A model generated the notes under the pieces. It saw only the letters and a list, made by a program, of their open reading frames with translations. It had not been told where the DNA came from and made no database searches. A program made the translations under genes and the position numbers. Below, piece by piece: positions 22,934-33,666 of a stretch of DNA of 64,000 nucleotides; position 1 is the first letter of the stretch, and every line of letters starts with the position of its first letter. The DNA is from Agapanthus africanus. Lineage: Eukaryota; Streptophyta; Magnoliopsida; Asparagales; Amaryllidaceae. The stretch covers positions 337,724,583 to 337,788,582 of the forward strand of contig CM057337.1 of the NCBI GenBank assembly GCA_030015575.1. Direction: 5' to 3'.

Positions 22934-23161
22934 ATCTTCCCCCGTTAAAAAATTCATCCCCGAATTTAAAAATCTTACTATGCATACCTTCAAAGAGATG
23001 AGGGAATTTCGTCCGCATCTCGCTCTCGGCCTCCCAAGTGACCTCTTCACTATTCGGGCCACGCCAAAGAACCTTCACAGATGGCAAGAGCTTTGACCGA
23101 AGTTTCTTCACCTGCCGATTCAATATAACTACTGGTTGCTCGGTAAACGAAAGATCGCGTT
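22929..23161 (-). pseudogene. Element H pol C-terminus (Ty3/gypsy chromovirus type)
   Basis: The minus strand encodes DLSFTEQP, RQVKKLRSK, SVKVLWRGPN, EEVTWEAESEMRTKFPHLF and a short tail ending in TAA at 22929-22931. That is the chromodomain-like end of a chromovirus integrase, which binds chromatin and guides insertion. It has no stop within the visible 75 or so residues. The rest of pol is cut off by element G at 23162 and should resume beyond the right end of the G array, outside this window. The PPT-like run GGGGGAAGAT overlaps the final codons. Confidence 0.88.
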
Positions 23162-25830
23162 TGTCACGACCTGAAATAGTACGTGACTGGCACTTGAATC
23201 ATATAAAGTCTATAGGACCCCATCTAATTCAAGTAAGCCGAAAAAATCCCAGAATCTAAACTATTTGAAAGAAGAAAGAAGGAAAAGTTTAGTTTTAAAG
23301 TTTTAAATAACATAATCCGAAGTATGCATTTTTAAAATCATCGAGTTCTTTCTGAAAATTTCAGCTGAGTTTCCATTGTAAATACTGGCCCCAAAAGGGG
23401 TACAACATGCATACTATGAATAAAGGCATCCCCAAGCGGGAGCTAGCTCTACGTTAATTCACGGTCACAACCACACAAGCGATATAATATACAACGCCGA
23501 AGGGTGAGGATCAAAACTCAAAAGGAAACTCAAATCATCAAGAAAACCATAATAATACAACGCGCGACTCTAAAGTCAAAAGAATAAACAACTGGTTTTC
23601 TAAGTCTGAAATAAATATACAAGTATGCTTGATGGAGTTTACTAGATACAACTGAATATAAATATACAATGGTGGTCACGATGTGAGTGAACCCACCTAC
23701 CAAAGCAATCACCCGGAATGGAAGCAGTGTGCCAGAAAACCGTAATGAAACCTGTACGGCAAAAACCTACAAGAACTGTGGCACAACGGGGGTGAGTTAC
23801 TAACTCGTGAGTAGAAAACATCACAGAGAAGAAATCGTATGTATGACTCAATCCTAAGTCAATACGATCAGTAATAAATATTCTCAATATGATAAAGTCT
23901 GAAGCATGATAAGGTGGCAAGGTTAAACATCTATACATAAGTGTAATACCAAGTGCTCGTGTCAGTGCCTCAGGTAGCAATATATCATAAATATGAGATG
24001 TGATCAATGTAATCAACATGAAATCAGTGTCAACTATATCATGAAGTCTATAAGTATATGGATATCATCCAACTATGTAATCAATGCCTGTATACATGTG
24101 GATCTCGTCTACGTGTCAACCAATGACACAACAACATCATGCATGTAAATATCATAAAAGCATATGCATGAAAGTATGAGGATATAAATCAACATGTGTC
24201 CCTCGTGACACATCAAATCATGGAACCTGAGTGTCCAGTATCGACACTCGAAACATCATGAAACCCGTGCCCAGCATCAGCACGTAAATCCTCATATCTC
24301 TCGGGCTCCGTCAGTCCGGATCGACCCATAACATATCTCGACTCCGGTCAGTATCCTCCGGATAGCCGCCAGGTCCAACCAATCACCGGTAGGTACTAGC
24401 CACCCTGCCAGGCTCATCGTCTACTCCACGAAAAACATTTCTCATCCCGGAGAACCATACCGGGTCCACTATGAACCCGCAAACGGATCATCCACCTCCT
24501 CGAATCGGGTTTCTATCATACGTCTCAGAACCGAGAAAACGCATGATGGACGCACTGAAATATCATATCAAGAGAAACTGGGTTTTTAAAATAATACATA
24601 CTTTCTTTTGAAATATCCATGGTTCTCAAATCCAGAAATCTCATGAAAACAGCATATCTCAATACGTAAAGTCATAAAGCATGATATATGCGACATATAA
24701 TAGAAATGTAATCATATCCGTATATCATGCACATGGAACAGTAATATGCACATATCAAGGAAAAACCGCTCTTTTAAATGATTTCGGTTTTAAAATATAT
24801 TCTGCGGTTCCCAATTTCTCCAAAGTCAAATGCAGCATCGTAAAAAGGTACATATGTAACTATAGCAAGTAAATTGTGCACGGAGTCATATCAGGATGCA
24901 GCAATCCTACTGTGTAGTGACATGGCCATTATCGATGATGAAGTGTGTGAGCAGGCAAGCAGGTGTACGTGGAGCATACGCATCATCGGTAATGGTGCTG
25001 GTGTCCTGACAGCATGGGTTTAATATAACATAAATCACAAGTATATAAGCATGCAATGAGCTAATAACAACGTGAATATATGGAAATGGAAAAGTAAATG
25101 CAATAATAACAAATCTACATTAGTTATACGAGTCATATAATTTGTCATTTGAAATCACACGAATCGTGGTGTTTGGAAAATAGGGGCTACGGAGTTTTTA
25201 AGAGAAAAAAAGGTACGTCCTTTGAAATATCCGTAGAATCCCTTATCCTGTCTTTAAAATACTCACGATTCGTTAATTTTTGAAATAGGTATGACTCGAG
25301 TCTAATCTAAAGTCTACAAGTAACTACAGGACTAAACTAACAGGCAAATCGAAAAGGTAAGGAAACCACCTAAATCTGAGTCGATACATATAAATATAAT
25401 AGTCAGTGATCCCGCTTCAATAGTATCACATACGATACAATATATAACATGACATTCTCGAGTCAAGAGTGCTGATCTATCATCAATATAAAGCTCGTAC
25501 GGTAAATCCATCGTACGGCATCCCAATCTGGGTATGGGTCGAATCTCACATTTATCTCATCATTTATCTGGTATCCTTATCATCATAACCTGTATTAGGG
25601 GTACTGATCTAAGTCTAGTACAAACTGATACCATCTGCATTTATATGCATGTATAAAAACACACGCCTAAAGGCCCGCTATAATCTCATGTCGTATCTCA
25701 CCATACGAATCAAAACATATCACCGATCTCGTAGCATCATACCTAAACTCATCGACTCATCTCCAAGTACCATGTACAATCCTCATCATCCATGTATAGG
25801 TATACGTATATATATACATAGTCCCATACC

Positions 25831-25858
25831 TGTGTGTGTGTGTGTGTGTGTGTGTGTA
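25831..25858. repeat. (TG)n microsatellite in G LTR
   Basis: This is an alternating TG run. The matching run in the middle LTR is at 52211-52240. Confidence 0.95.
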
Positions 25859-26114
25859 TACATATCCCCATATACGCACAAGTAAAACAAAGTAAGCATG
25901 TGTGTGCGTGTGGGTGTAAACCTTATTGTAGGGCTCGTGACTAAACTAACTAACGACACTGTCATCCAATTATACTAAAATTATCCATGACTCCAAAAGT
26001 TTATCTAGATAATCATAATCTCAAAATAAACATATGAATATATCCATATAATATGTACCATAAACTACACTATGAACTGCGGGGGTGCTATACGCCATCC
26101 ACCCGACTTCCCCC

Positions 26115-26115
<1 letters not shown>

Positions 26116-26161
<46 letters not shown>
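26116..26161. repeat. (AT)n microsatellite in G LTR
   Basis: This is an alternating AT run. The matching run in the middle LTR (52498-52537) is shorter. Confidence 0.95.
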
Positions 26162-26162
<1 letters not shown>

Positions 26163-28308
26163 TCACCTTGATCCCCACTTGCTGGAGTCGATGACACCAC
26201 GCTCATCCTCATCATCTCGAAGTTCATGTGAGGGGTACCTACAATTTCCAATGCGTCATATAGTATCCAGAATCGAACATGAAAACCAAAACGACATGCG
26301 AATCACTTATAGGTTTGAACCTATAGCCTACGCCTGAAAAACCACCAAACGATCCCCGTCGCTGATGTACAAACATCAGACGACAGAACACAATATCAAA
26401 TACCAAATCCGAAATTAAAAGAAGTCGTAAAACAATGCAGCAACTCAAGAAAATGGTCCCAAATTTTACCCTAGGCGAAATTAGCCAATTTTGCATAAAT
26501 GGAGGGTCTATTTTACTGGAGATAAAGCCTTGGACCAAGCACGAATCATTTTAGAAGTACCCAGGCTGCAAATTGTGGCCATAGGGATTAAATTTGCGGC
26601 CATGTTGAAAGGGTTTGGTCTCGGGTCTTCAGGGTAACATCTAGGTCACCTGCACTACTCACAGTGTTTGCTAAATAATTTTCAGAGGCTCCGGGTGTTA
26701 GCAGATCTCCAATTCTCATCACAAATCCAACAATTTCCCGATATCGGGGTTTCTAAGTTTATGACTTGGGGTCTTAGTCTCTATTTTAGTCCATAAAACT
26801 AGCTCTATAGGGGTTATATGGCCTCTACTAGCCTCAATTACACCTTTAGTTTTAATTCAAACCCTAATCCTCCACTTAGAATTTTCAAAGACCACTAAAC
26901 CATCCTAAAACACTTCTAAACATGCATGGAAGCTAAAGTAAACTAAATACTACACTAATGATTAAAGGATTACCTCATTTGGCAACTCAAGAATTTTCTT
27001 GAGTTGCCCCAAGTCTACAAAATCCGATTTTTCTTGGTCCAAAGTGCTTGTAGGGAGCTTGTGCATGTTTTTAAAGAAGTGGGGATGAAGTTTTGGTGTG
27101 TTTTTCATGGAGTTGTGAGGAGGTAGAGGAGGGCGATGAAGAGGGCTGCCATGCTTTGAGGAGAGGGAGAAGAATGATAAGGAAATGAAGAAGGAGAATA
27201 GCCAAGACCAAGGTTTGACCCCTCACCCTCGCTCTCTCTCTCTTGCCCATACCTCTTTCTTTATATTTTCATTTCTTTTTGTTTCCTTTTTCTTCTCATT
27301 TTAAAACCAAATCAAGCATGAAGAAATAAAGAAAAAGACATGGTAGAAAAGTGTAATAATGTGTAATTTGACATGGTGCATGTCATGTGCACTAATCAAG
27401 CTTAATGCACGATTAGTGATTTTTAATCGCGATTAGCATTAAAATGGAATATAAAATAAATTATAAAAATTCATAATTTGCCTAAATCACACAAAACACT
27501 TTCATTTCAGAAATTCCTATAATTTCCAAATATTTCCCAATTTATCGGTATTTAATTGTACCGAAATATTAAAATATTTATAATATTTATTATTTAATTA
27601 TAAAAATTCCCAAAAATAATATTTTATTTTTCTGAAATGTTACAATCTTCCCCCTTTAAAGAAATTCGGTCCCCGAATTTAAATTTAAATCTCTCAAATA
27701 CTAAAACATTTCAGTAAAATGATCGAGTCGTCGGGGCTCCGAAATCATAAATACATAAAACTTGTCGTAGCGCAATGTATGCGCATGAAAAATGAGCATA
27801 AAACTCAAAATCAAAACTCCGTCAAGCATCCCGCAATCATCGGAGTTATGGTGAAGATACCACTGTCAAAGACCAAAACGAAAACCAATATGATATACAT
27901 CAAACAATACATGTGAACATCATCAAAACATCTGAAAGCAATGCATGCCAAACCTTTTCAAGTCGCTGTACGATGTGCATAACACTGCACCGTGGCGGAC
28001 GTCTATTGTAAAAAAATAACTATATATATGTATATATATATCCTTTGTTTAACATACACGTCCCGCCGTTTTGAAAATAATTTAGAAGGGTTTTCTTTAT
28101 AAAATGTCTCGTGTCATCTTGGACACGTAGGTAAATACTGAGACTATACCTCCTTTTTGAAAATCCCTTCGATAACTATCAATGCATACAAATATATATT
28201 CAGGTACTGTCCTCTGACTAATCCTGCACAGCTACTATACTAATTAGTAAGTATTATAAAACATACTGCTTAAGGAAATCAATCCTAAAATGTGCATAAG
28301 AATGCCAC

Positions 28309-28905
28309 GTGCGTCTGGTGCGCACGGAAATCGAAATCAATAAATATGCCATACATATGCACAGAAACAAAATCTAAGTGCAATGGTTGTGCACGTACAC
28401 CTGTCCAGGGCAACGGGTGTGCCTGATAGCAATATCAGGTGCATCTGATATGCACGAAGAATCTCGATTTAGTGCATCTGGTGTGCACTAAAATTGCATC
28501 AGGCGACCAAGTATGCGCAAGAATCCAAGTCAAGTGCACAAGGGGCACGAAAACAAATATCGAATATCACAATCGAAATCGACAGTATACAACACATTTC
28601 AATCCAAATCCATATCAGGTATACTATGATATATAATCTCACAACCATGTGCATCAGCGTATACAAAATGGCATCAAAATACAGAAAGTGCATGAAAACT
28701 AAGCCGAAAGTATAAGTCAAATCACATGCATACTATAGGTATGAAATCAAAATCAACATCTCGAATGACATCAAATCGAAATCAAAAGCAACTTTGGTGC
28801 ACAAAATCTCAATCATGTAAACAAATCGTCTAAAATATTAGGCATGAAATCAAAATCAACATCTCGAATGACATCAAATCGAAGTCAAGTGCAACTGTGG
28901 TGCAC
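28309..28905. repeat. Cluster of GTGCA-N7-TGCAC palindromes
   Basis: Units with 4- or 5-nt arms and a 7-nt centre occur at 28309-28325, 28378-28394, 28409-28423, 28439-28455, 28472-28488 and 28889-28905, with weaker ones near 28533 and 28789. Centres are similar (TCTGGTG, ATGGTTG, TCTGATA, ACGGGTG, ACTGTGG). The set is also present at 54695-55291. Confidence 0.85.
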
Positions 28906-28943
28906 AAAATCTCAATTATGCAAATAAATCGTCTAAAATACCG
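28741..28943. repeat. 103-bp tandem duplication in G internal region
   Basis: Two units starting ATGAAATCAAAATCAACATC begin at 28741 and 28844. The same pair is at 55127 and 55230, so the duplication predates the array. Confidence 0.9.
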
Positions 28944-29049
28944 AAATCAAATATAACGGAAATAGTCCCGCTCTAGCACATCCTCTAAAGATCTCTGGCC
29001 AACTGTCATGGTCACTCATAACATGTCTCGTCAACCATGCCGAACTCTG

Positions 29050-29054
29050 TCCTG
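29050..29054. repeat. Target-site duplication of B1 (left), TCCTG
   Basis: The right flank is GCTTG (48301-48305) and the left flank of B2 is GCCTG (55436-55440). All three fit one original GCYTG duplication with later changes. Confidence 0.6.
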
Positions 29055-31257
29055 TGTTGGATGTATATGCCCTAGAGGCCAGTATTGTATATGTATACAT
29101 ATAGGATACTAGGGATATGTATGTACAGAACAATCTTGCTCAGTTTTATAGTATATTATTTGACTTGTCTTTATCGGGATAAGTGTATTTATTTTTACTG
29201 TTATTTTATTTAGCTTGCACATATTGATAAAGATTCGATACGGTAGTATACTATTGTGGTTTGTCTTTATCTTAACATGGCGTATATCATACTCATTATT
29301 ACATATTGCAGTTACATGTTGATAAAGCCCCTAGGATATTGCTTGACTACCTGTGTTATGATGGCGATCATACTTGTAGGAGCAGGGTAGTCCATAAGCA
29401 CATCCTTAAATGGTCCCTAGTCGCGTGAGAGACTGGGCACTGATACTCCAGAGTAGACTGGTGTGTACGTTTCTAGCCCCGTCGGGAGATGGTTGATCCC
29501 GCAGCCATTGATCTGATGCACCTAAGATCGTATACAGGTGCTCACTTGGTATGTGTATACTGGACGGATTCACCGAGAACTTCCATGTGGTACTATACCT
29601 ATCGTCAGATGGGAGTTCTCAGGTGACATGTGTACAGGTTAGTCTTTAGACCCGAGATCGGCATTTGTCTCGTGTGAGTTCCCACTGAACTTTGATCACT
29701 ATCCTACCACGGCTCTACTGAGTCGTGCAAACAGGTTTTGGTTGGGTTCAGTCCCGAGCCACATGGAGGCAGAGAGCGATTGTCGGGGATTCGTCTCACC
29801 CGGTATACGGAGTCGATATCGCACTGTGATTCGATTGGTCAGGACTATAAGACATTGGCCAAGGCACTTGGGATTTACTGATAGGTTGATCAATAGTTCC
29901 CCGGATTGGTCCTGAGCCACATCGACATGACTTATCAGGTTGTTAGGGTATGACGTTCACCACCCCCTAGACCCGGTATGCGATACTCTTTGACGAAGAG
30001 ACCGGACTGTACGGATATTGTCACGGATAGGATCAGTAGGAGTTCGGACGAGCTTGCTTGTCGGCCTTCCTTTTCGACAGGTACTTGGGCAGTCATTACG
30101 TATAGCTAGTGCCGCTGACGTGCTTGTGGTTAAACCCACTGCCAGAGTACAGTCGAGTCTTTAGAGTCCCACACAGAGGGTTTCTCTGATCCAGGCAAAA
30201 CGATATAGTAGCCGTATTGGATACGTGCAGGGTTCGATCGATTGATGTACTTGGTACTCGGATTTTCGATCGGACAGTTTGTAATACTAGCCGGCTCGGG
30301 TTTGAGCCGGATTATTAAATATGGTATTGATTTAATAATTTACGTATATGTATTTCGATATATATATTCTACTATTACGTTCTTCATGTTATTCTATCAG
30401 TTTTGGGCGTTCGGATTTTTATCCGATTGCCGGTATATTTGTACAGTAGACTGAAATCCGTATTTACTACAGATTTCTTTCTAGAAGGTGGCCACCTCAT
30501 TATGTATTTTACTTTTATTTGATAATTGGAAATGAGGTGTAAAGTAAAGAGTATGGGAGGAAAAGAGGTGACCATGCTTCAATAGTAGTCAAATGAATTT
30601 ATAATTCATTTTGGAGTTACTATTGAAGCATGGTTGCTAATTGTTTAATGAAAGAATTCATACACAAAACCTATGTGTGTATTTTCTCTTTCATGCTATG
30701 GTTCATAATTTCTTGAGCTCCCATTTTTCTCTCAAGTTCCTCCCTCCTCTTGCTTTACTCCACCTTCATCTTCTTCCTCTTCACTAACATTCTCATATGT
30801 TGAGAAACAAGTAAAGAGATTAGAAAAGAGATAGCTAACACTTAGACAACCCCACTACATCCTAGACCACTTCGACTAGCATCCCAAGTTCTCTAGTTGC
30901 TCTTTTGACATATTGCAAAGAGTAAGAGCCATGGATCATACTCCCCGGGTGGATCATCTACGACAAAAGGAGGCCGGAGAACAAGCTCGATCTCGGAGGA
31001 CCGATGGAGCCGGAGTTGGAGTTCAAGCATGTTTAAGGTGGATGCAAGGAGCTAAGGATGAAGAAAGAAGACCGAAGGAATTGGTTCGTTTGGTGAGGTT
31101 TCTATCATAGTAGATAGCACTTCTTCTTTTGCTAAGTAGGTTTTATGGTAAGATCCAGTTTCAGGGTTTAGTCTAGCAACAAGTTTTGTTCGAAAGAAAA
31201 AAATTTTGTTCCGCATTTGGCCACGGGAGTTGGCCGGGGCACTAGGGTAACCCTTCA
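29055..31257 (+). repeat. B1 5' LTR (2203 bp)
   Basis: It begins TGTTGGATGTATATGCCCTA and ends GGTAACCCTTCA. U3 palindromes lie at 30291-30310 (CCGGCTC/GAGCCGG) and 30311-30339 (ATTATTAAAT/ATTTAATAAT). Frames inside it are not genes. Confidence 0.93.
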
Positions 31258-31269
31258 TTGTATCAAAGC
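31258..31269 (+). other. B1 primer-binding site (degenerate)
   Basis: TTGTATCAAAGC directly follows the LTR. It differs at two positions from the initiator tRNA-Met complement; the B2 site differs at one. Confidence 0.85.
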
Positions 31270-31468
31270 CACCCATAAAACCTATACTAGCTTGTCTAAA
31301 CGTGTTTAGAATAACGATCGACTGAAAAATTCAAAAACCGCATTTCAATTCATGTAGTTTCTGTCGTTTTTTAAAAGTGCTCGAAAAATCAATTTTATGC
31401 TCTCGGAAAATCATGCAGGATTTTTTAAGACGACAGAAGAAAATTTGTTACGAGATCCCACTAAACCA

Positions 31469-31513
31469 CAGCGGATCCGCCGGTAAAACCACCTATTGGC
31501 AGCGGTTCCGCGG
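31469..31513 (+). other. GC-rich long hairpin of B1 leader
   Basis: Arms 31469-31483 and 31499-31513 pair at about 11 of 15 positions. The duplicate in B2 pairs at 14 of 15. It starts 200 nt after the primer site. Confidence 0.6.
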
Positions 31514-32561
31514 CCGTTTTGAGGCCCAGATTTGTTATAATGTTGATTTTGGGCCTCTTATATTTGGAATTGTGGTTTTTGGAATAATTATTTTTTGGGC
31601 CCAGATTTGTTACAATGTTGATTTAATACTTGGGGCCCACTTGGAAAGTTTAGTCGATCGTAATTTTAAAATGTGTATTTTGTTATCAATACTTAGATTA
31701 GATTCTGCGACCGTGAATATCATTCGATCGGTAAATCTGTCTATCTGCTATATGTTCTTTTAGATGAATTTACGAACGTGACATTCGCGTTGATGTTTCC
31801 GTGATTGTGCTGATGTTGTGGTTGGATTGTCGTGGTGGATAGCATGTGGTGCAATGTTAGAAATACAGTTTATAATTCATTTGTACATTTGTTATTGCGG
31901 GGCGTGCATCCGACATATAGACTGCCGTCTTTGCCGGGTTGTATATTATTTTGGGGCACGACCGCATTGAGGTCGATGTCACCGTTTGTATATATTATTT
32001 TCATTTTCTGTATTAGGATTACCCCGCGGTGGAGTGCACGAATAGCCGGGTTCTAGAAGGCAACAAGCCCGCATCTCATGGCGCTGAGACGGAGGGGGCT
32101 TCATTCTAGAATTGGCGGGCTATTCGCCGCATTCGTAGGGGGTACAGGTTTTCATTGCACAGGCTATCCACACGACTGAGAACGTCGGGTTTTATTTGCG
32201 GCTTAAATGAAACCCGGGGCTCCAAGATTATCCACCATTCTGTGTTGTTATCTGTGATGTTGTTTATTATCATGCCTGAGACAAATGTTATCTATACATA
32301 TATATACTAGTAGATGTTGTATATATTTTGCACCCGCGCTAGTCCAACCTCTGCTCTGTCCTTAGTTAAGTAATCTAACGGGTGATGATGGGGCCCCATG
32401 GCCAATGCGGATGGCATATACGTACCTTTTATTTTCGTTCTTTTCTGGTGTGATAAGTTATAAATTGATGGGACCGCATTAATTTTGATTAATGCAAGAT
32501 AATAAACCTAAAAGATGTTGTTGGAACCAAGCTTTAAAAACTGACATTACAGACATTCTCT

Positions 32562-32800
32562 TTTGCTTTACATAGTGATATTCAGTTTGGAATATCCAGC
32601 ATCTCATTCGACAAGGCAAGGGCCGAGATCCCTTCACCGGGACTGACCCCTTGAGTAAAAGTTTGTGTCAGGGTAATAACATCACTATAGTGGACTAATT
32701 TTTGCTTTGCATCATGGTATTCAGTTTGGCATATTCTGCACCTCATTCGACGAGGAAAGAGCCGAGATCCCTTCACGGGGAGTGACCTCTTTAGCAAAGG
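32562..32800 (+). repeat. Two tandem ~100-nt leader units of B1
   Basis: Units 32562-32661 and 32701-32800 share TATTCAGTTTGG, CCTGCACCTCATTCGACGAGG-like and GAGATCCCTTCAC blocks, then GGGA-TGACC and a CTTTAGCAAAG-like end. They are arranged as in A, C and B2. Confidence 0.85.
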
Positions 32801-32934
32801 TTTTCGCCACTATATATTTATAAAACCACTCAGGTTCCTTCAACAATATCAAGTTCATTACGTTAACGGCTTTTTCGCCAAAAACCCAGCCGTAGCCCTC
32901 CGTCGTTTCAGATAATTACTACTTAGTATTCGTG

Positions 32935-33155
32935 CTGTGTTTGTTGATTATTCGTCAAGGCACAGTGAACGGTAGCTGGGTAATAGTTCTCTATTGCACA
33001 GATAGATGAGATTGGTTAGGACGGTCGCATGATTTTGTTGATTATTCGTCAAGGATCATGCGGGTGGGTCTAATGCAATCCAGGATAACGACGGGTTGAA
33101 CTTTACTAGGACCTTTTGATTTGTTGATTATTCGTCAAGGTCACTTGGGTCCTAG
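32935..33155 (+). other. Three-hairpin leader array of B1
   Basis: Hairpins lie at 32935-32965, 33026-33062 and 33106-33155. All share TTTG, inner stem TTGAT/GTCAA with loop TATTC, then GG. Outer stems differ: CTGTG/CACAG, CGCATGAT/ATCATGCG (8 perfect pairs), and CTAGGACC/GGTCCTAG (8 perfect pairs, with a further TGA/TCA helix inside). Spacing is about 90 and 80 nt. The function is unknown; an RNA-level signal is inferred because pairing is kept while sequence changes. Confidence 0.8.
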
Positions 33156-33666
33156 GGGTAAAAACCACATCGGGAGTTTCAAACATACAAGAAACTTGCA
33201 GATTTAGCATACCTTCTGGAGTGTGGTGACTAGAGTGGATTCCATCTAGTGCATCACACAATGATAGTTGGATCTCGATCCCACTGATGAGTAGGATTAC
33301 TCTTGGGAGATTTTTTTCACTTAACAGTCAATGCTATAAACCAAGTAGGTGTCTAGAACGGTGTTAGCGGGGCTACGCCTCCAGGGAAAAGAGGTTATGT
33401 AATTAAGGAACTTCGCGAAAGCGTTGGAAAACCTCCCTCGAAGTACCAACACCAGCCTGGCTGAAAGGTTAAGCAAGTATTGTGACGTGCGATTAATCCT
33501 GACTAGTTCTTCTTTTAGGGTTTGAAGAAGAATTTGAGGAAACAGTGGGAGCCATTCTGATTAGATAAATTAATAAACCAATCTAATCTTGCAAAAGCGC
33601 ACGCTGAGTGTTTTCCCTCTCTCTCTCCAGGTAGCAACCATTTCACGCCCTAATTAAGACAATAAA

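Larger units (their letters stand above)
23162..27644 (-). repeat. Element G left (3') LTR, 4.5 kb
   Basis: On the element strand it runs TGTAACATTTC...GGTCGTGACA. It matches 49540-54033 along its length. It contains a TG repeat (25831-25858) and an AT repeat (26116-26161) that differ in length between copies. The left flanking bases GCGTT (23157-23161) are the expected target duplication. Short frames with runs of YI or VC residues come only from the simple repeats. Confidence 0.9.
27645..29054 (-). other. Element G internal region, 3' part, non-coding
   Basis: It starts with a polypurine tract (minus strand GGGGGAAGAT) and a trace of the last pol codons (FKFGDR). The rest is AT-rich sequence without a coding frame. 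It holds a cluster of 17-nt palindromes (28309-28905) and a 103-bp tandem repeat (28741-28943). Element B1 interrupts it after TCCTG at 29054. The second copy is 54034-55440. Confidence 0.8.
31270..33666 (+). other. B1 non-coding structured leader
   Basis: About 2.4 kb lie between primer site and pol with no gag-like sequence. It contains the GC-rich hairpin (31469-31513), two tandem units (32562-32661, 32701-32800) and the three-hairpin array (32935-33155). The final 500 bp align with the A and C leaders through to the CTCTCTCTCCAGGTAGC run just before pol. Confidence 0.8.

Noticed and set aside
25649-26337. Frames with long runs of VCVC or YIYI residues
   Set aside because: They are translations of the (TG)n and (AT)n microsatellites in the G LTR; there is no domain or homologous protein signal.
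32935-33155. CRISPR-like appearance (three similar repeats with spacers)
   Set aside because: Only three copies, spacers are conserved between elements, repeats sit in a retrotransposon leader of a plant genome, and there are no cas genes.
33284-33290. CTGATGA motif suggesting a hammerhead ribozyme, as in retrozymes
   Set aside because: The GAAA half of the catalytic core is missing after the candidate stem, and the A counterpart lacks CTGATGA.
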